Shown here piece after piece: positions 53,271-61,654 of a stretch of 64,000 nucleotides of DNA. A program made the position numbers and the translations under genes. The notes beneath the pieces are model-generated. The model made no database searches. It was not told where the DNA came from and saw only the letters and a program-made list of their open reading frames with translations. How positions within the stretch are numbered: the stretch's first letter is position 1; the number at the start of each line of letters is the position of its first letter. This stretch comes from Shinella zoogloeoides (lineage in GTDB: Bacteria > Pseudomonadota > Alphaproteobacteria > Rhizobiales > Rhizobiaceae), in assembly GCF_003574625.1 (NCBI RefSeq), contig NZ_QNUJ01000002.1:434001-498000 (forward strand). Reading direction: 5' to 3'.

Positions 53271-54617
53271 TCACTCGGCCGGCTGGACCATCCGGGTGAG
53301 GCTGTCAGCACGCTCGCGGCCGGGCACCAGCACCGCCCAGATGAACATCAGCGCCGAGACGAGGACGACGGCGCCCGAGCCGAGGCGGACCCAGTAGAAC
53401 AGCGAGAGCTGGTCCTGCACGTCCATGAAGCTTTCGCCGAGCACGCGCTGCAGGTGGATCTGCACGACGCCCGCGAAGGTGAGCGCGAAGGTCATGACAG
53501 ACATGGCCGTGCACATGATCCAGAAGCTGGCGATCGAGAGCCACTGGTTGTAGGGCTGGCGGCCGCGGATCTCGGGGATCGCATAGGCCATCATGGCGAG
53601 ATTCAGCATCACATAGGCGCCGAAGAAGGCGAGGTGCCCGTGCGCGGCGGTGACCTGCGTGCCGTGGCTGTAATAGTTCACCGACGACAGCGTGTGCAGG
53701 AAGCCCCAGACGCCCGCGCCGAAGAAGGCCATGACCGAGCAGCCGATCGACCAGAGCAGCGCCGCCTTGTTCGGATGGTTGCGGCCGGCCTTCCAGGTCA
53801 TCACGAAGGTGAAGATGACCATGGTGAAGAAGGGGGCCACTTCCAGCGTCGAGAACAGCGAGCCGATCCACTGCCAGTAGCCCGGCGCGCCGATCCAGTA
53901 ATAATGGTGGCCGGTGCCGAGGATGCCCGAGAAGAGGGCGAGGCCGACGATGACGTAGAGCCACTTTTCCACGACCTCACGGTCGATGCCGTTGATCTTG
54001 ATCATCAGGAAGGCGAGCACGGAGGCCATGATCAGCTCCCAGACGCCCTCGACCCACAGATGGATCACGTACCACCAGTACATCTTGTCGAGCGCGAGGT
54101 TCGCCGGGTTGTAGAAGGCGAAGAGGAAGAAGAGGGCAAGGCCCCACAGGCCGAAGAGCAGGATGTTGATGACCGTGGTCTTGCGGCCCTTCAGCGCGGT
54201 CATGGTGATGTTGAAGAGGAACATCAGTACGACGACGACGATGCCGATCTTGGCGATGAAGGTCTGCTCGAGGAATTCGCGGCCCTCATGGATGCGGAAC
54301 ATGTAGCCGACGACCGTCAGCCCCGCCGCCACGAAGAACAGCCAGAACTGGAGGACGGCGAGCTTCGGGCTGAACAGCTCGGTCTCGGTCTCCTCCGGGA
54401 TCATGTAGTAGGTCGCGCCCATGAAGCCCATGAGCAGCCACACGACGAGCGCATTGGTGTGAATCATGCGCACGATGTTGAAGGGCAGGAGCTCGGAGAG
54501 TGTGTTCGGCAGCACGTAGATCGTGCCGGCGAGGACCCCGAAGGCCACCTGGGCGAGGAACAGGCCGAGCGCGCCGTAGAAATACAGCATCGCGACCTTC
54601 TGTGTCTGATATTTCAT
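53271..54617 (-). CDS. norB: nitric oxide reductase large subunit NorB (cNor)
   Basis: Haem-copper-oxidase-like membrane protein of 448 residues with 12 helices. Ligand His residues are in RMIHTNALVVWLLMGFMG, YVIHLWVEGVWELI (His and the FeB Glu), GTGHHYYWIGAPGYW and TAAHGHLAFFGAYV. Without a quinol-binding N-terminal extension it is the cytochrome-c-dependent type, as the adjacent norC confirms. Reduces NO to N2O. Confidence 0.98.
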   Translation of the reverse strand: MKYQTQKVAMLYFYGALGLFLAQVAFGVLAGTIYVLPNTLSELLPFNIVRMIHTNALVVWLLMGFMGATYYMIPEETETELFSPKLAVLQFWLFFVAAGLTVVGYMFRIHEGREFLEQTFIAKIGIVVVVLMFLFNITMTALKGRKTTVINILLFGLWGLALFFLFAFYNPANLALDKMYWWYVIHLWVEGVWELIMASVLAFLMIKINGIDREVVEKWLYVIVGLALFSGILGTGHHYYWIGAPGYWQWIGSLFSTLEVAPFFTMVIFTFVMTWKAGRNHPNKAALLWSIGCSVMAFFGAGVWGFLHTLSSVNYYSHGTQVTAAHGHLAFFGAYVMLNLAMMAYAIPEIRGRQPYNQWLSIASFWIMCTAMSVMTFALTFAGVVQIHLQRVLGESFMDVQDQLSLFYWVRLGSGAVVLVSALMFIWAVLVPGRERADSLTRMVQPAE

Positions 54618-54641
54618 GTCTTTTCTCCTCAGGCCTGTCGC

Positions 54642-55094
54642 TCAGCCGGCATCGTTCGGCGGCCAGTTCTGGGTCTTGATCCTGCTCGTCCATTCGAGGA
54701 AGTCGGCAAGATCGTTGAGTTCCTGTTCGGTGAGGTTGAACTGCGGCATCTGCCGCCGGCCCTCCGCCCCGCTCGGCTGGGCGGCCATCCAGGCCTTGAA
54801 GGCCTCGCGCGCACCCTCCGGGTCCTCCGCGCCACCGTAGCGCTTCCACACATTGCCGAGCTCGGGCGCGAAATAGGCGCCTTCGCCCAGCAATGTGTGG
54901 CAGTTGATACAGGCGTTCTTTTCCCAGACGTGCTTGCCGCGGGTGACGCTGTCGGAGAGCGTCGCCTCGTCCGTCGAGGTGGTGCGCATGTAATAGTGCG
55001 AGTGGGCCGTAAGCCCCACGAAGATCGTGAAGAAGAAGATGGACCCGCCATAGAAGACGTTGCGGGCCCCGGTCTTGGTTAGGCGCTCTGCCAT
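54642..55094 (-). CDS. norC: nitric oxide reductase cytochrome c subunit NorC
   Basis: Membrane-anchored monohaem cytochrome of 150 residues: one N-terminal helix (about 15-35), haem site CINCHTLLGEGAYFAPELGN, distal Met in RRQMPQFNLT. Takes electrons from periplasmic donors and passes them to NorB. First gene of norCBQD, 24 bases before norB, with an NnrR-type box upstream. Confidence 0.98.
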   Translation of the reverse strand: MAERLTKTGARNVFYGGSIFFFTIFVGLTAHSHYYMRTTSTDEATLSDSVTRGKHVWEKNACINCHTLLGEGAYFAPELGNVWKRYGGAEDPEGAREAFKAWMAAQPSGAEGRRQMPQFNLTEQELNDLADFLEWTSRIKTQNWPPNDAG

Positions 55095-55219
55095 CCCCTG
55101 GTCCTTTCCCTTGCCGAACCCGAGAGGCCCGGCGCCAAAACCCCGCCGATCGGTTGCCGGCGATCCCCTCGCCGGCCTGCGGGACGTCTCCGGTTCTAGC
55201 CGCGGGAGAAAAGCCTTCT

Positions 55220-55233
55220 TTGCGAATAGGCAA
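55220..55233 (-). promoter_or_regulatory. NnrR-type box upstream of norCBQD
   Basis: TTGCG-AATA-GGCAA; on the norC side it reads CGCAAAGAAG (minus strand). Centre about 132 bases before norC, just after the norF stop. Confidence 0.62.
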
Positions 55234-55249
55234 AGACCGGGGCGGTTCG

Positions 55250-55525
55250 TCAGCCGATCAGGTTGATGGCGAGCGCGCGCACGAGCGCGAGGGAAAGCAG
55301 CGTCGCCGGCCAGGCGAGCAGCGCCGAGCGCATGAAGCCGCGGTTCGTGCGCAGTTCCATGAAGTCGAGGATGACGAGGCGGCCCTTCGCATAGGCCATG
55401 ACGAGCACGGCGGCGACCGGCACCAGCAGCCCGCCCGAAAGCCCGCCGACGAAGGCGCCGCCGGCGGCGAGCGTCAGCAGCATGGCAAGGGTGGCGAGGA
55501 ACTGTTCGCGGGCCTGTCGGGTCAT
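55250..55525 (-). CDS. norF: NorF small membrane protein
   Basis: Protein of 91 residues with three likely helices (cytochrome oxidase subunit IV-like). NorF assists NO reductase in Paracoccus and relatives, perhaps at the assembly step. Ten bases after norE. Confidence 0.85.
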   Translation of the reverse strand: MTRQAREQFLATLAMLLTLAAGGAFVGGLSGGLLVPVAAVLVMAYAKGRLVILDFMELRTNRGFMRSALLAWPATLLSLALVRALAINLIG

Positions 55526-55535
55526 CGGAAAATCC

Positions 55536-56096
55536 TCAGGTCAGATAGATGATGGGGAACATGACCAGCCAGACGAGATCGATCGCGTGCCAGAGCGTCG
55601 CGATCATCACGACATTGCCGCGCGACGGCCGCCGGGCGACGAGAAGCAGGACCGCCGCGCCGAAGACGACATGCAGCAGATGGAAGCCGGTGACGAGGAA
55701 ATAGAGTTCGGCAAGCGTGCCGAGAGCGCCGACGCCCGCCTTCACTTCGAGCGTATATTCGAAGGCCTTCACCACGGCGAAGGCGAAGCCGAGCAGCGCC
55801 GCCAGGACGAGGGGACGGCGGGCCGCCCTTTCCCCGGCGCTGAGCCGCACCGCCAGCGCCGCCTGCCAGCCGCTCAGCACGAGTATGATGGTATTGGCGG
55901 CCGCAAGCCCGGGATGGAGATGGGCGCGAAACAGCGCCGCCCCTTGCGGATCGAGCACCGTCAACACCATGAAGGCGACGAGCAGCGCCCCGAAGACGGC
56001 CAGTTCGCTCCAGACCAGAATCCATAAAAGCAGGGAATCCGCTTCCCCGCTCTCCACCTTCGTTGCCGCCGTGCCGAGATCATTCGCTGCCGTCAT
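55536..56096 (-). CDS. norE: NorE (cytochrome c oxidase subunit III family)
   Basis: Protein of 186 residues with about five helices, subunit-III-like: WSELAVFGALLVAFM, VTGFHLLHVVFGAAVLL and ATLWHAIDLVWLVMFPIIYL are the family blocks. NorE is needed for full NO reductase activity in some denitrifiers. Heads norEF, with an NnrR-type box 41 bases upstream. Confidence 0.92.
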   Translation of the reverse strand: MTAANDLGTAATKVESGEADSLLLWILVWSELAVFGALLVAFMVLTVLDPQGAALFRAHLHPGLAAANTIILVLSGWQAALAVRLSAGERAARRPLVLAALLGFAFAVVKAFEYTLEVKAGVGALGTLAELYFLVTGFHLLHVVFGAAVLLLVARRPSRGNVVMIATLWHAIDLVWLVMFPIIYLT

Positions 56097-56130
56097 GGCC
56101 TTTCCCTAGCAAGCCGGGCCTCGGCCTTCT

Positions 56131-56144
56131 TTGCGCAGGCACAA
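56131..56144 (-). promoter_or_regulatory. NnrR-type box upstream of norEF
   Basis: TTGCG-CAGG-CACAA with CGCAAAGAAG on the norE side (minus strand). Centre about 41 bases before norE. It may also serve the divergent 51-residue gene at 56196. Confidence 0.65.
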
Positions 56145-56195
56145 AGATGGACCCGGCGGAACGCGGCATGGTGGCGGCAGGAAAAGGATGGTTTC

Positions 56196-56351
56196 ATGAG
56201 CGACGCGCAGTTCGGCCTGATGGTCGCGGCCCCGGTGATTATCGGCTTTGCCCTCATGCTCTACCGCATGGGCGTGCTTCAGGGAGCAGGAACGCTTTCG
56301 GCCGTCGGCGCCTCGGTGGTCATCGCGGCCGTGCTGTTCTTCGGCCAGTAG
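56196..56351 (+). CDS. 51-residue two-helix membrane protein divergent from norEF
   Basis: Small open frame with AAGGA seven bases before ATG. The product has two short hydrophobic stretches (FGLMVAAPVIIGFALMLY and AVGASVVIAAVLFFGQ) with a short hydrophilic turn RMGVLQGAG between. No family recognised. Divergent from norE across an NnrR-type box and ended by its own stem-loop, which supports it being real and NO-regulated. Possible accessory subunit for NO reductase (inference). Confidence 0.68.
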   Translation: MSDAQFGLMVAAPVIIGFALMLYRMGVLQGAGTLSAVGASVVIAAVLFFGQ

Positions 56352-56352
56352 G

Positions 56353-56376
56353 GGCCGCAGCTTCCAGGCTGCGGCC
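56353..56376. terminator. bidirectional terminator between 51-aa gene and TonB receptor
   Basis: Arms GGCCGCAG (56353-56360) and CTGCGGCC (56369-56376), eight-base loop, filling the 34-base gap between convergent stops. No strong U-tract. Confidence 0.6.
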
Positions 56377-56385
56377 TCACTGCGC

Positions 56386-59300
56386 CTAGAACCGGTAGTT
56401 CACGCCCAGCTTGATCTGGTCCATGCGGGGCTTACCCTTCCATCGATAGGCGACGCCGTTGAGCTCCGGCGTCTCGAAGCTGCCATGCGTCAGGTTGGCG
56501 AAACTGTATTCGCCCGTGACGGTCACCTTGTCGGAAAGGGCATATTCGATGCCGCCGCCCGCCGTCCAGCCGGAGAAGCGGCTGCTGTCGGAGGCCTCGG
56601 ACCAGACGAGCTCGCCGGCGATGCGCCGGGCGCGCTTATATTTGCCGTCCATGTCCGCCACGGCATAGCCCGCCTTGCCGAAGATCAGGATGTCGCCGAT
56701 GGCATAGCCGATGCGCCCGTGCACGCCGGCGAACCAGTTGGCGTCGACCTCCCCGCCCTGTATCCCGGTGATGACCATGTCCTTGTGGGTGTTCGACCAG
56801 GAGAATTCCCCGCCGACGCCGAGGACGACATTGTTGGCGAGCTGGTAGTCGTAGCCCATCTGGAAACCGGCGGCGTAGCCGGACGTGTCCCCGAAGCTGT
56901 AGTTCTGCGGGTTCATGCCGTTCTGGGAGAAATCGGCCATCTGGAAACTGGTCAGCCCCGTGCCGGCATGAAGGCCGGCATGGAGACCGGTCCAGTCATA
57001 GGTGTCGGCATCGTCGAGGCCGAGCGCGCCTTCGAGGGAGGATGCGGAAAGATCGGTCGTCAGGCTGACGCGGATCGTCCGTCCCGGCGAGGGAACCCGC
57101 GTCAGGCTCAGCGGCTCGACATAATAGACGTCCGTGAGGTTCTCGACGGCAAGGCTGAGCGTCGCATAGTCGGTCAGCTTGTAGGACGCCCATACGTCGA
57201 CGATGGTATAGGGCTTCCACGGAATCTGCGCGATGAGGCTGGCGCCGCCCTGCCCCGGAGCCTGGGCGCTGGCGGCGCGCGGCCCGATATGGGAAAACCG
57301 GCTGCTCAGCGAAAGCCGCTCGTCCAGCATGGTCTGCGTCAGCGTCAGGTTCACCTGATATTCCGGCGGAACGTAGTTCGTGGCATAGTCGCTCGCTAGC
57401 GAGGAATTCGCGCATGTCGCGACGGTCACGCAATATTCGACATTGGTGTAGTAGGAGCCGCCCAGCTCGGCGGTGAAGCCGCCGCGCTCGTAGCGCGCGG
57501 AAAGATCGACGCCCGAGAACTTCGCCTGCTCGATATTGCGGATCCGCATGGTCGTGCTGTTGACCCGCGTCCGGTTGATATAGTCGTCGATCGTGCTGTC
57601 GAAATAGCCGACCTTCAGCCGCAGGCTGTCATCATCGTCGAAGACGCCTTCCCTGGTGAGGTTCGTGCCGAATTCCCAGGTTTTCGAGGTTTCGGGCCGC
57701 AGGTTCGGATCGACGACCGTGGCGAAGCCGCCGGCCGATTCGAACAGGGACGGCAGGCGCGCGGCGTTCTTGTAGCTGCCATAGACGTTCCAGCCTTCGA
57801 GCGGCGTCACGGTCAGGGTGCTCGAATAATCGAGCGCATCGTCCGTCTGGACCGGGTCGGTATTGCCCGGAGCATTGTTGCGGGATTCGAAGCGATGGTA
57901 GCGCAGGCCGCCGTCGAGCTTGAGCCAGTCGAGCGCCTGCCAGCCCGCATTGGTGAAGGCCGAGGCCTCCCAACGCTCGCCGTTCCGCGGCGCGACATTT
58001 CCCCCGACATTCAGCGGCCGCGTCTCCTCGTGGAGATAGGACAGGCCGTATTGCAGGGAGATGTCGCCGAAGGACGTCTGGAAGCGCGAGGTGTTCGACA
58101 GGTCCGTGCCCCGCATCTGCGATTCCTTGGTGATCGTGCCGTCGACCGCCTGCGTCTCCTCGTCGAGCCAGCTTCCCCACAGGTTCCACTTGAGATCGAC
58201 GAGGTCGCTTTCGGGGTCCCAATGATAGCGGCTGGTCAGGGTATCGACGCGGATATGGGAGGGGTTGCGCTGGTAGGTCGAGTCGCTGTCGGTCGCCAGT
58301 TCCGTGGCATATTGTTCGCCGAAGGTGCTGTCATAGAGCGAATAGCCGAGTTCCAGCGTGTGGTCGTCGCCCAAGCGCAGCGTTCCCTTCAGCAGGCCGG
58401 AATAGATGTCCTGCGAGGTGTTCAGGACCTCCTCGCCCGGAAGATAGATCGACAGGCCCTTCTCGTACCAGTCGAGCGCGCAATCGCGGCCGGCGGCGTC
58501 GTCGCATGCCGCCGGGCTCGGCGCGCCGCTGCCGTTCCTGCCCGCGTGGTAATTGCCGGAAACACGGCGCGAAAAGCCGCCGAGGATATCGACATTCTCG
58601 CTCCGTCCGGCGAGAACGAGGCTCGCCGAGCCCGAATTGATGCCGAAGAGGCCCGGACGGTCCACCTTGCTTCCCGGCAGCGTCCAGAGATAGCCGGCCG
58701 TGTCCCGTTCACCGGAGAGCGCCAGATGGCGCTTCGACAGGGACGTCCAGGGCGAGGTCGTGTTGCTGCTGCCCTCGATCTTCATGCGCGCGCCGAAATT
58801 CTCGCCTTCCGGGATGATGTCGTCGGCGTTCAGCGTGCGCATGCTGACCATGCCGCCGATCGCGCCGGCGCCGGTCGCGCTGGTGCTCGGTCCCTTCTCG
58901 ACGGCGACGCCGCCGATGAAATCGGGATCGATGAAGGTCGAATTGGCAATGCCCTGATAGCCCCGGTACATCGCGGTCGAATTCTGCGCGCCATCGACCG
59001 TGACGGGAACGCGGCCCTGGCCCTGCAGGCCGCGGATGTTCGCGTCGATGCCGCCGCTGGCGCGGCTCTGGCCCGAATAGACGCCCGGCGCGCCCTTCAG
59101 GATATCGGCGGGGCTCGCCCCGCGATAGCGCTCGATCTGGTCGCCGGTGATATAGGCGCTCGAATCCGATGCGACATAGGGATCGTCGGCACCGTTGCCG
59201 GTGCGGGCGCCGTCGACCGTGATGGCCTCGAGCACCGTCGATCCGTCCGCATCGGCCGCCGCGCCGTCGATGGTGCCCGTCGCCTGGAGATCGACCAGCG

Positions 59301-59661
59301 CCGCGGTCGTCGGGCCGGTCATGCGCACCGAGAGGCCGCTGCCGGCGATCAGCCGCCGCAGCGCCGCGGCGGGCGGCATCTGCCCGGAAACCGCCTGCGA
59401 GCGCTTGCCGGCAAGCGCGCTTGCGGAATAGCCGACCTGCCAGCCGGTCGCGCGAATGAAGGCATCGAGCGCATCGGGCAAGGGCTGGGCCGGGATGGAG
59501 AAGGCAACGCCCCTGGTCTCCATGGAGACGCGGCTCGTCTTCTGCTGGGCGACCGCCTCGGCGGGCGTCATCGCAACGCTCGCCAATACCGTCGACGCCA
59601 GAAGCGCCCAACGGGTCGTCCTGCTGCCATGCCTCTTGTCGATACCGCCGGCTTTCGCCAT
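56386..59661 (-). CDS. TonB-dependent haem/iron receptor with STN domain and C-terminal Omp31-like barrel
   Basis: Outer-membrane receptor of 1091 residues, longer than the usual 700-900. Signal peptide at about 1-38. Secretin/TonB N-terminal (STN) signalling domain at about 52-122 (FSIPAQPLPDALDAFI; LSVRMTGPTTAALV), as expected with FecI/FecR. Plug at about 145-270 (GVAVEKGPSTSATGAGAIGG). The barrel runs to about 870. It has a FRAP/NPNL-like pair, AARLPSLFE and DPNLRPETS, as in haem/haemoglobin receptors, but no His between them. Residues about 890-1091 form an extra 8-strand barrel like Omp31/Omp25 (GYDYQLANNVVLGVGGEFSW; GWTAGGGIEYALSDKVTVTG) ending in NYRF, a normal outer-membrane terminal Phe. 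Brucella Omp31 binds haemin, so the added barrel may assist haem capture (inference). Confidence 0.9.
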   Translation of the reverse strand: MAKAGGIDKRHGSRTTRWALLASTVLASVAMTPAEAVAQQKTSRVSMETRGVAFSIPAQPLPDALDAFIRATGWQVGYSASALAGKRSQAVSGQMPPAAALRRLIAGSGLSVRMTGPTTAALVDLQATGTIDGAAADADGSTVLEAITVDGARTGNGADDPYVASDSSAYITGDQIERYRGASPADILKGAPGVYSGQSRASGGIDANIRGLQGQGRVPVTVDGAQNSTAMYRGYQGIANSTFIDPDFIGGVAVEKGPSTSATGAGAIGGMVSMRTLNADDIIPEGENFGARMKIEGSSNTTSPWTSLSKRHLALSGERDTAGYLWTLPGSKVDRPGLFGINSGSASLVLAGRSENVDILGGFSRRVSGNYHAGRNGSGAPSPAACDDAAGRDCALDWYEKGLSIYLPGEEVLNTSQDIYSGLLKGTLRLGDDHTLELGYSLYDSTFGEQYATELATDSDSTYQRNPSHIRVDTLTSRYHWDPESDLVDLKWNLWGSWLDEETQAVDGTITKESQMRGTDLSNTSRFQTSFGDISLQYGLSYLHEETRPLNVGGNVAPRNGERWEASAFTNAGWQALDWLKLDGGLRYHRFESRNNAPGNTDPVQTDDALDYSSTLTVTPLEGWNVYGSYKNAARLPSLFESAGGFATVVDPNLRPETSKTWEFGTNLTREGVFDDDDSLRLKVGYFDSTIDDYINRTRVNSTTMRIRNIEQAKFSGVDLSARYERGGFTAELGGSYYTNVEYCVTVATCANSSLASDYATNYVPPEYQVNLTLTQTMLDERLSLSSRFSHIGPRAASAQAPGQGGASLIAQIPWKPYTIVDVWASYKLTDYATLSLAVENLTDVYYVEPLSLTRVPSPGRTIRVSLTTDLSASSLEGALGLDDADTYDWTGLHAGLHAGTGLTSFQMADFSQNGMNPQNYSFGDTSGYAAGFQMGYDYQLANNVVLGVGGEFSWSNTHKDMVITGIQGGEVDANWFAGVHGRIGYAIGDILIFGKAGYAVADMDGKYKRARRIAGELVWSEASDSSRFSGWTAGGGIEYALSDKVTVTGEYSFANLTHGSFETPELNGVAYRWKGKPRMDQIKLGVNYRF

Positions 59662-59768
59662 TTCCCTGCCCCTTCAAACATCGTCGGATGCGGCGGCGGC
59701 ATCCCCTGCCGCCGCCAATACCCATTCGACGTAAGCCGCCGGGCGATCTCACAAAAAAACTTGAGAAT

Positions 59769-60797
59769 TTATCGAAGGATTATGACGCCACCCGGAAGGC
59801 GGGTCCATTTCGCCCCGACGACTTCCGCCAGGCTGCGGATCGCGTTCTCGGCTTCGTCCAGGCGATAGTTGCCGCTGACCAGCACGTTCGCGGCGCGATC
59901 GTTCAGCGTGATGACCCGCCCGCCGTAATAGCGGGAGAGGTCGCGGATCACCGCGCCGAACGGCCTGGAATAGAAGATTACCCGTCCCTCGCGCCATGCA
60001 AGGTCACGCGCGGGATCGGCCGGACGGATGGGGGAGAGCGCATCCTCCTCCACCTCGATCATCTCGCCGGGCCGGAGTTCCACGCCCTGCCCGCGGTCCG
60101 GCAGGCGGGCGACATCGACCCGTCCGCGCTCCAGAACGACGCGGTCGCCTTCATCGCCGGAGCGGACGGCGAAGGACGTTCCCTTCACCTCGGCCTCGCC
60201 ATAGCGCCCGGCGACCCTGAAAGGATGGGCCGGATCGTGCCTGACGTCGAACCACGCCTCGCCGTCCAGCACGCGCACGTCGCGCCGGCCGTCGGCGAAG
60301 TCGAGCGCGACCGCGCTTGCCGTGTTCAGCAGCATCCGCGAGCCGTCCGGCAGAGTGACATCCTTCTGCTCGCCGGCGGCCGTGAGGTAATCCGCCTGCC
60401 AGCGGATCAGGAGCGCGGGATATTCCAGCACGCCGACGACGAGAGCGATGCACGCGGCTATGGCCGCCACGGTCCTTATCCACGAACGGCGGCTTGCGGG
60501 AACGGGCCGGCGGCCCTGCGTGCCCTGCGCCCGCGCGAGGTTCTGCGAGGCGGCGGCGACCTCCGGCAGGTTCCAGATCCGCAGAAGTTCGGCATAGGCC
60601 CGCTCGTTCTGCGCGCTCTCGCCGCGCCAGCGGCCGAATGCCGCCAGCTCGGCCGGATCCTCGGCCCCCTGCAGGCGGACGAACCAGTCCAGCGCCTGGT
60701 CCGCGACGGACCCCGCATCTGCCGGCTCGATGCCCGGAACGTTCCGGTCGGGTTTCTCCAGGCTCAAAGCGCCCATCCCTTCTTCTTCGTTTGGCAC
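59769..60797 (-). CDS. fecR: FecR-type anti-sigma / sigma regulator
   Basis: Inner-membrane signal-transfer protein of 342 residues. Cytoplasmic FecR N-terminal domain at about 30-85 (ALDWFVRLQGAEDPAELAAF; WRGESAQNERAYAEL), one membrane helix at about 108-130 (TVAAIAACIALVVGVLEYPA), periplasmic FecR domain at about 140-235 (VTLPDGSRMLLNTASAVALDF) and a C-terminal STN-like segment that contacts the receptor. Passes receptor occupancy to the sigma factor at 60918. Confidence 0.92.
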   Translation of the reverse strand: MPNEEEGMGALSLEKPDRNVPGIEPADAGSVADQALDWFVRLQGAEDPAELAAFGRWRGESAQNERAYAELLRIWNLPEVAAASQNLARAQGTQGRRPVPASRRSWIRTVAAIAACIALVVGVLEYPALLIRWQADYLTAAGEQKDVTLPDGSRMLLNTASAVALDFADGRRDVRVLDGEAWFDVRHDPAHPFRVAGRYGEAEVKGTSFAVRSGDEGDRVVLERGRVDVARLPDRGQGVELRPGEMIEVEEDALSPIRPADPARDLAWREGRVIFYSRPFGAVIRDLSRYYGGRVITLNDRAANVLVSGNYRLDEAENAIRSLAEVVGAKWTRLPGGVIILR

Positions 60798-60917
60798 GCC
60801 CTTCCACAGGATGACGTTTCAGCCCGCGCGATCTCACAACCAACCCTCGGACAGAGACGGTGTCCAGGGCGCATCGCGGGCAGGCTTGCCGTGCCGGGGC
60901 TTTGCTTCAACACGATT

Positions 60918-61433
60918 TCATCCTCGATCAAGGCGGCTGAAAAGGTCCCGCAGACTGCCCATGACGAGCTTGACGTCGTTGAAGACGGTGTTCGGGGAGA
61001 CGCCGAGATGCTCCGCGATCCGGGGATAGGACCATCCCTCCACCCTGCTCAGGAGCCAGACGCGCCGCGCCCGGTCCGGCAGTTGCGTGAGCAGGTCCTC
61101 GACATGCCGGAGCCTGTCGGCCTGGATCATCCGCTCCTCGGCCGAAGGCGTGGCGTCCGCCACGTCCAGCGCCGAAGGGTCCGCGGCATCCATGGTTTCG
61201 ACATGGCCGCGCGTCCTGTTCTTGCGCAGGTAATCGAGAGCGAGGTTGTGGGCGGTGCGATGGAGGAACGCCTCCACATGCTCGACCGGCCCCTTTTCCA
61301 TGGCACGCCGCACACGCAGGTAGCTTTCCTGGGCAAGGTCCTCGGCGATCTGCGGATCGCGGACGACCCTGAGGGCCGTCGCCATCAGCGACCGGCGCAT
61401 GCCGAGATAGATGCTTTCAAGATCAGCGGCCAC
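60918..61433 (-). CDS. fecI: ECF sigma factor, FecI family
   Basis: RNA polymerase sigma factor of 171 residues. Region 2: ATALRVVRDPQIAEDLAQES, with LHRTAHNLALDYLRKNR. Region 4 helix-turn-helix: GWSYPRIAEHLGVSPNTVFN. It should direct transcription of the receptor gene at 56386-59661 and respond to FecR. A RirA-type iron operator is 52 bases upstream, so iron probably shuts the whole system off. The 120 bases before fecR are non-coding. Confidence 0.93.
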   Translation of the reverse strand: MAADLESIYLGMRRSLMATALRVVRDPQIAEDLAQESYLRVRRAMEKGPVEHVEAFLHRTAHNLALDYLRKNRTRGHVETMDAADPSALDVADATPSAEERMIQADRLRHVEDLLTQLPDRARRVWLLSRVEGWSYPRIAEHLGVSPNTVFNDVKLVMGSLRDLFSRLDRG

Positions 61434-61484
61434 GCTCTGCCTGCTACCAGTCCGGAAGTGGGCGACTACTAGACAGCAAAAACA

Positions 61485-61499
61485 TGACTTTCAAGTTCA
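61485..61499 (-). promoter_or_regulatory. RirA-type iron-responsive operator upstream of fecI
   Basis: TGA-CTTTCAAGT-TCA matches the TGA-N9-TCA iron-responsive operator described for RirA in rhizobia. It lies 52 bases before the fecI ATG within the 221-base gap to the polyamine operon. Confidence 0.55.
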
Positions 61500-61654
61500 T
61501 ATTTATGCGCGCGCCCCGATAAGCGGCACTCATGTCCCCATGACAGCAACTTATTTGCGCCGCGGCATGTCGCAACATAGGCTTTCCCCATAGCCCGCAA
61601 ACAAGACGGGCGCTGTGACGGGTACATCAGATCTGTCTCCAGAGAGGAATTTCC

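Noticed and set aside
57895-59868. 657-codon plus-strand open frame
   Set aside because: Antisense to the TonB receptor; composition typical of shadow frames.
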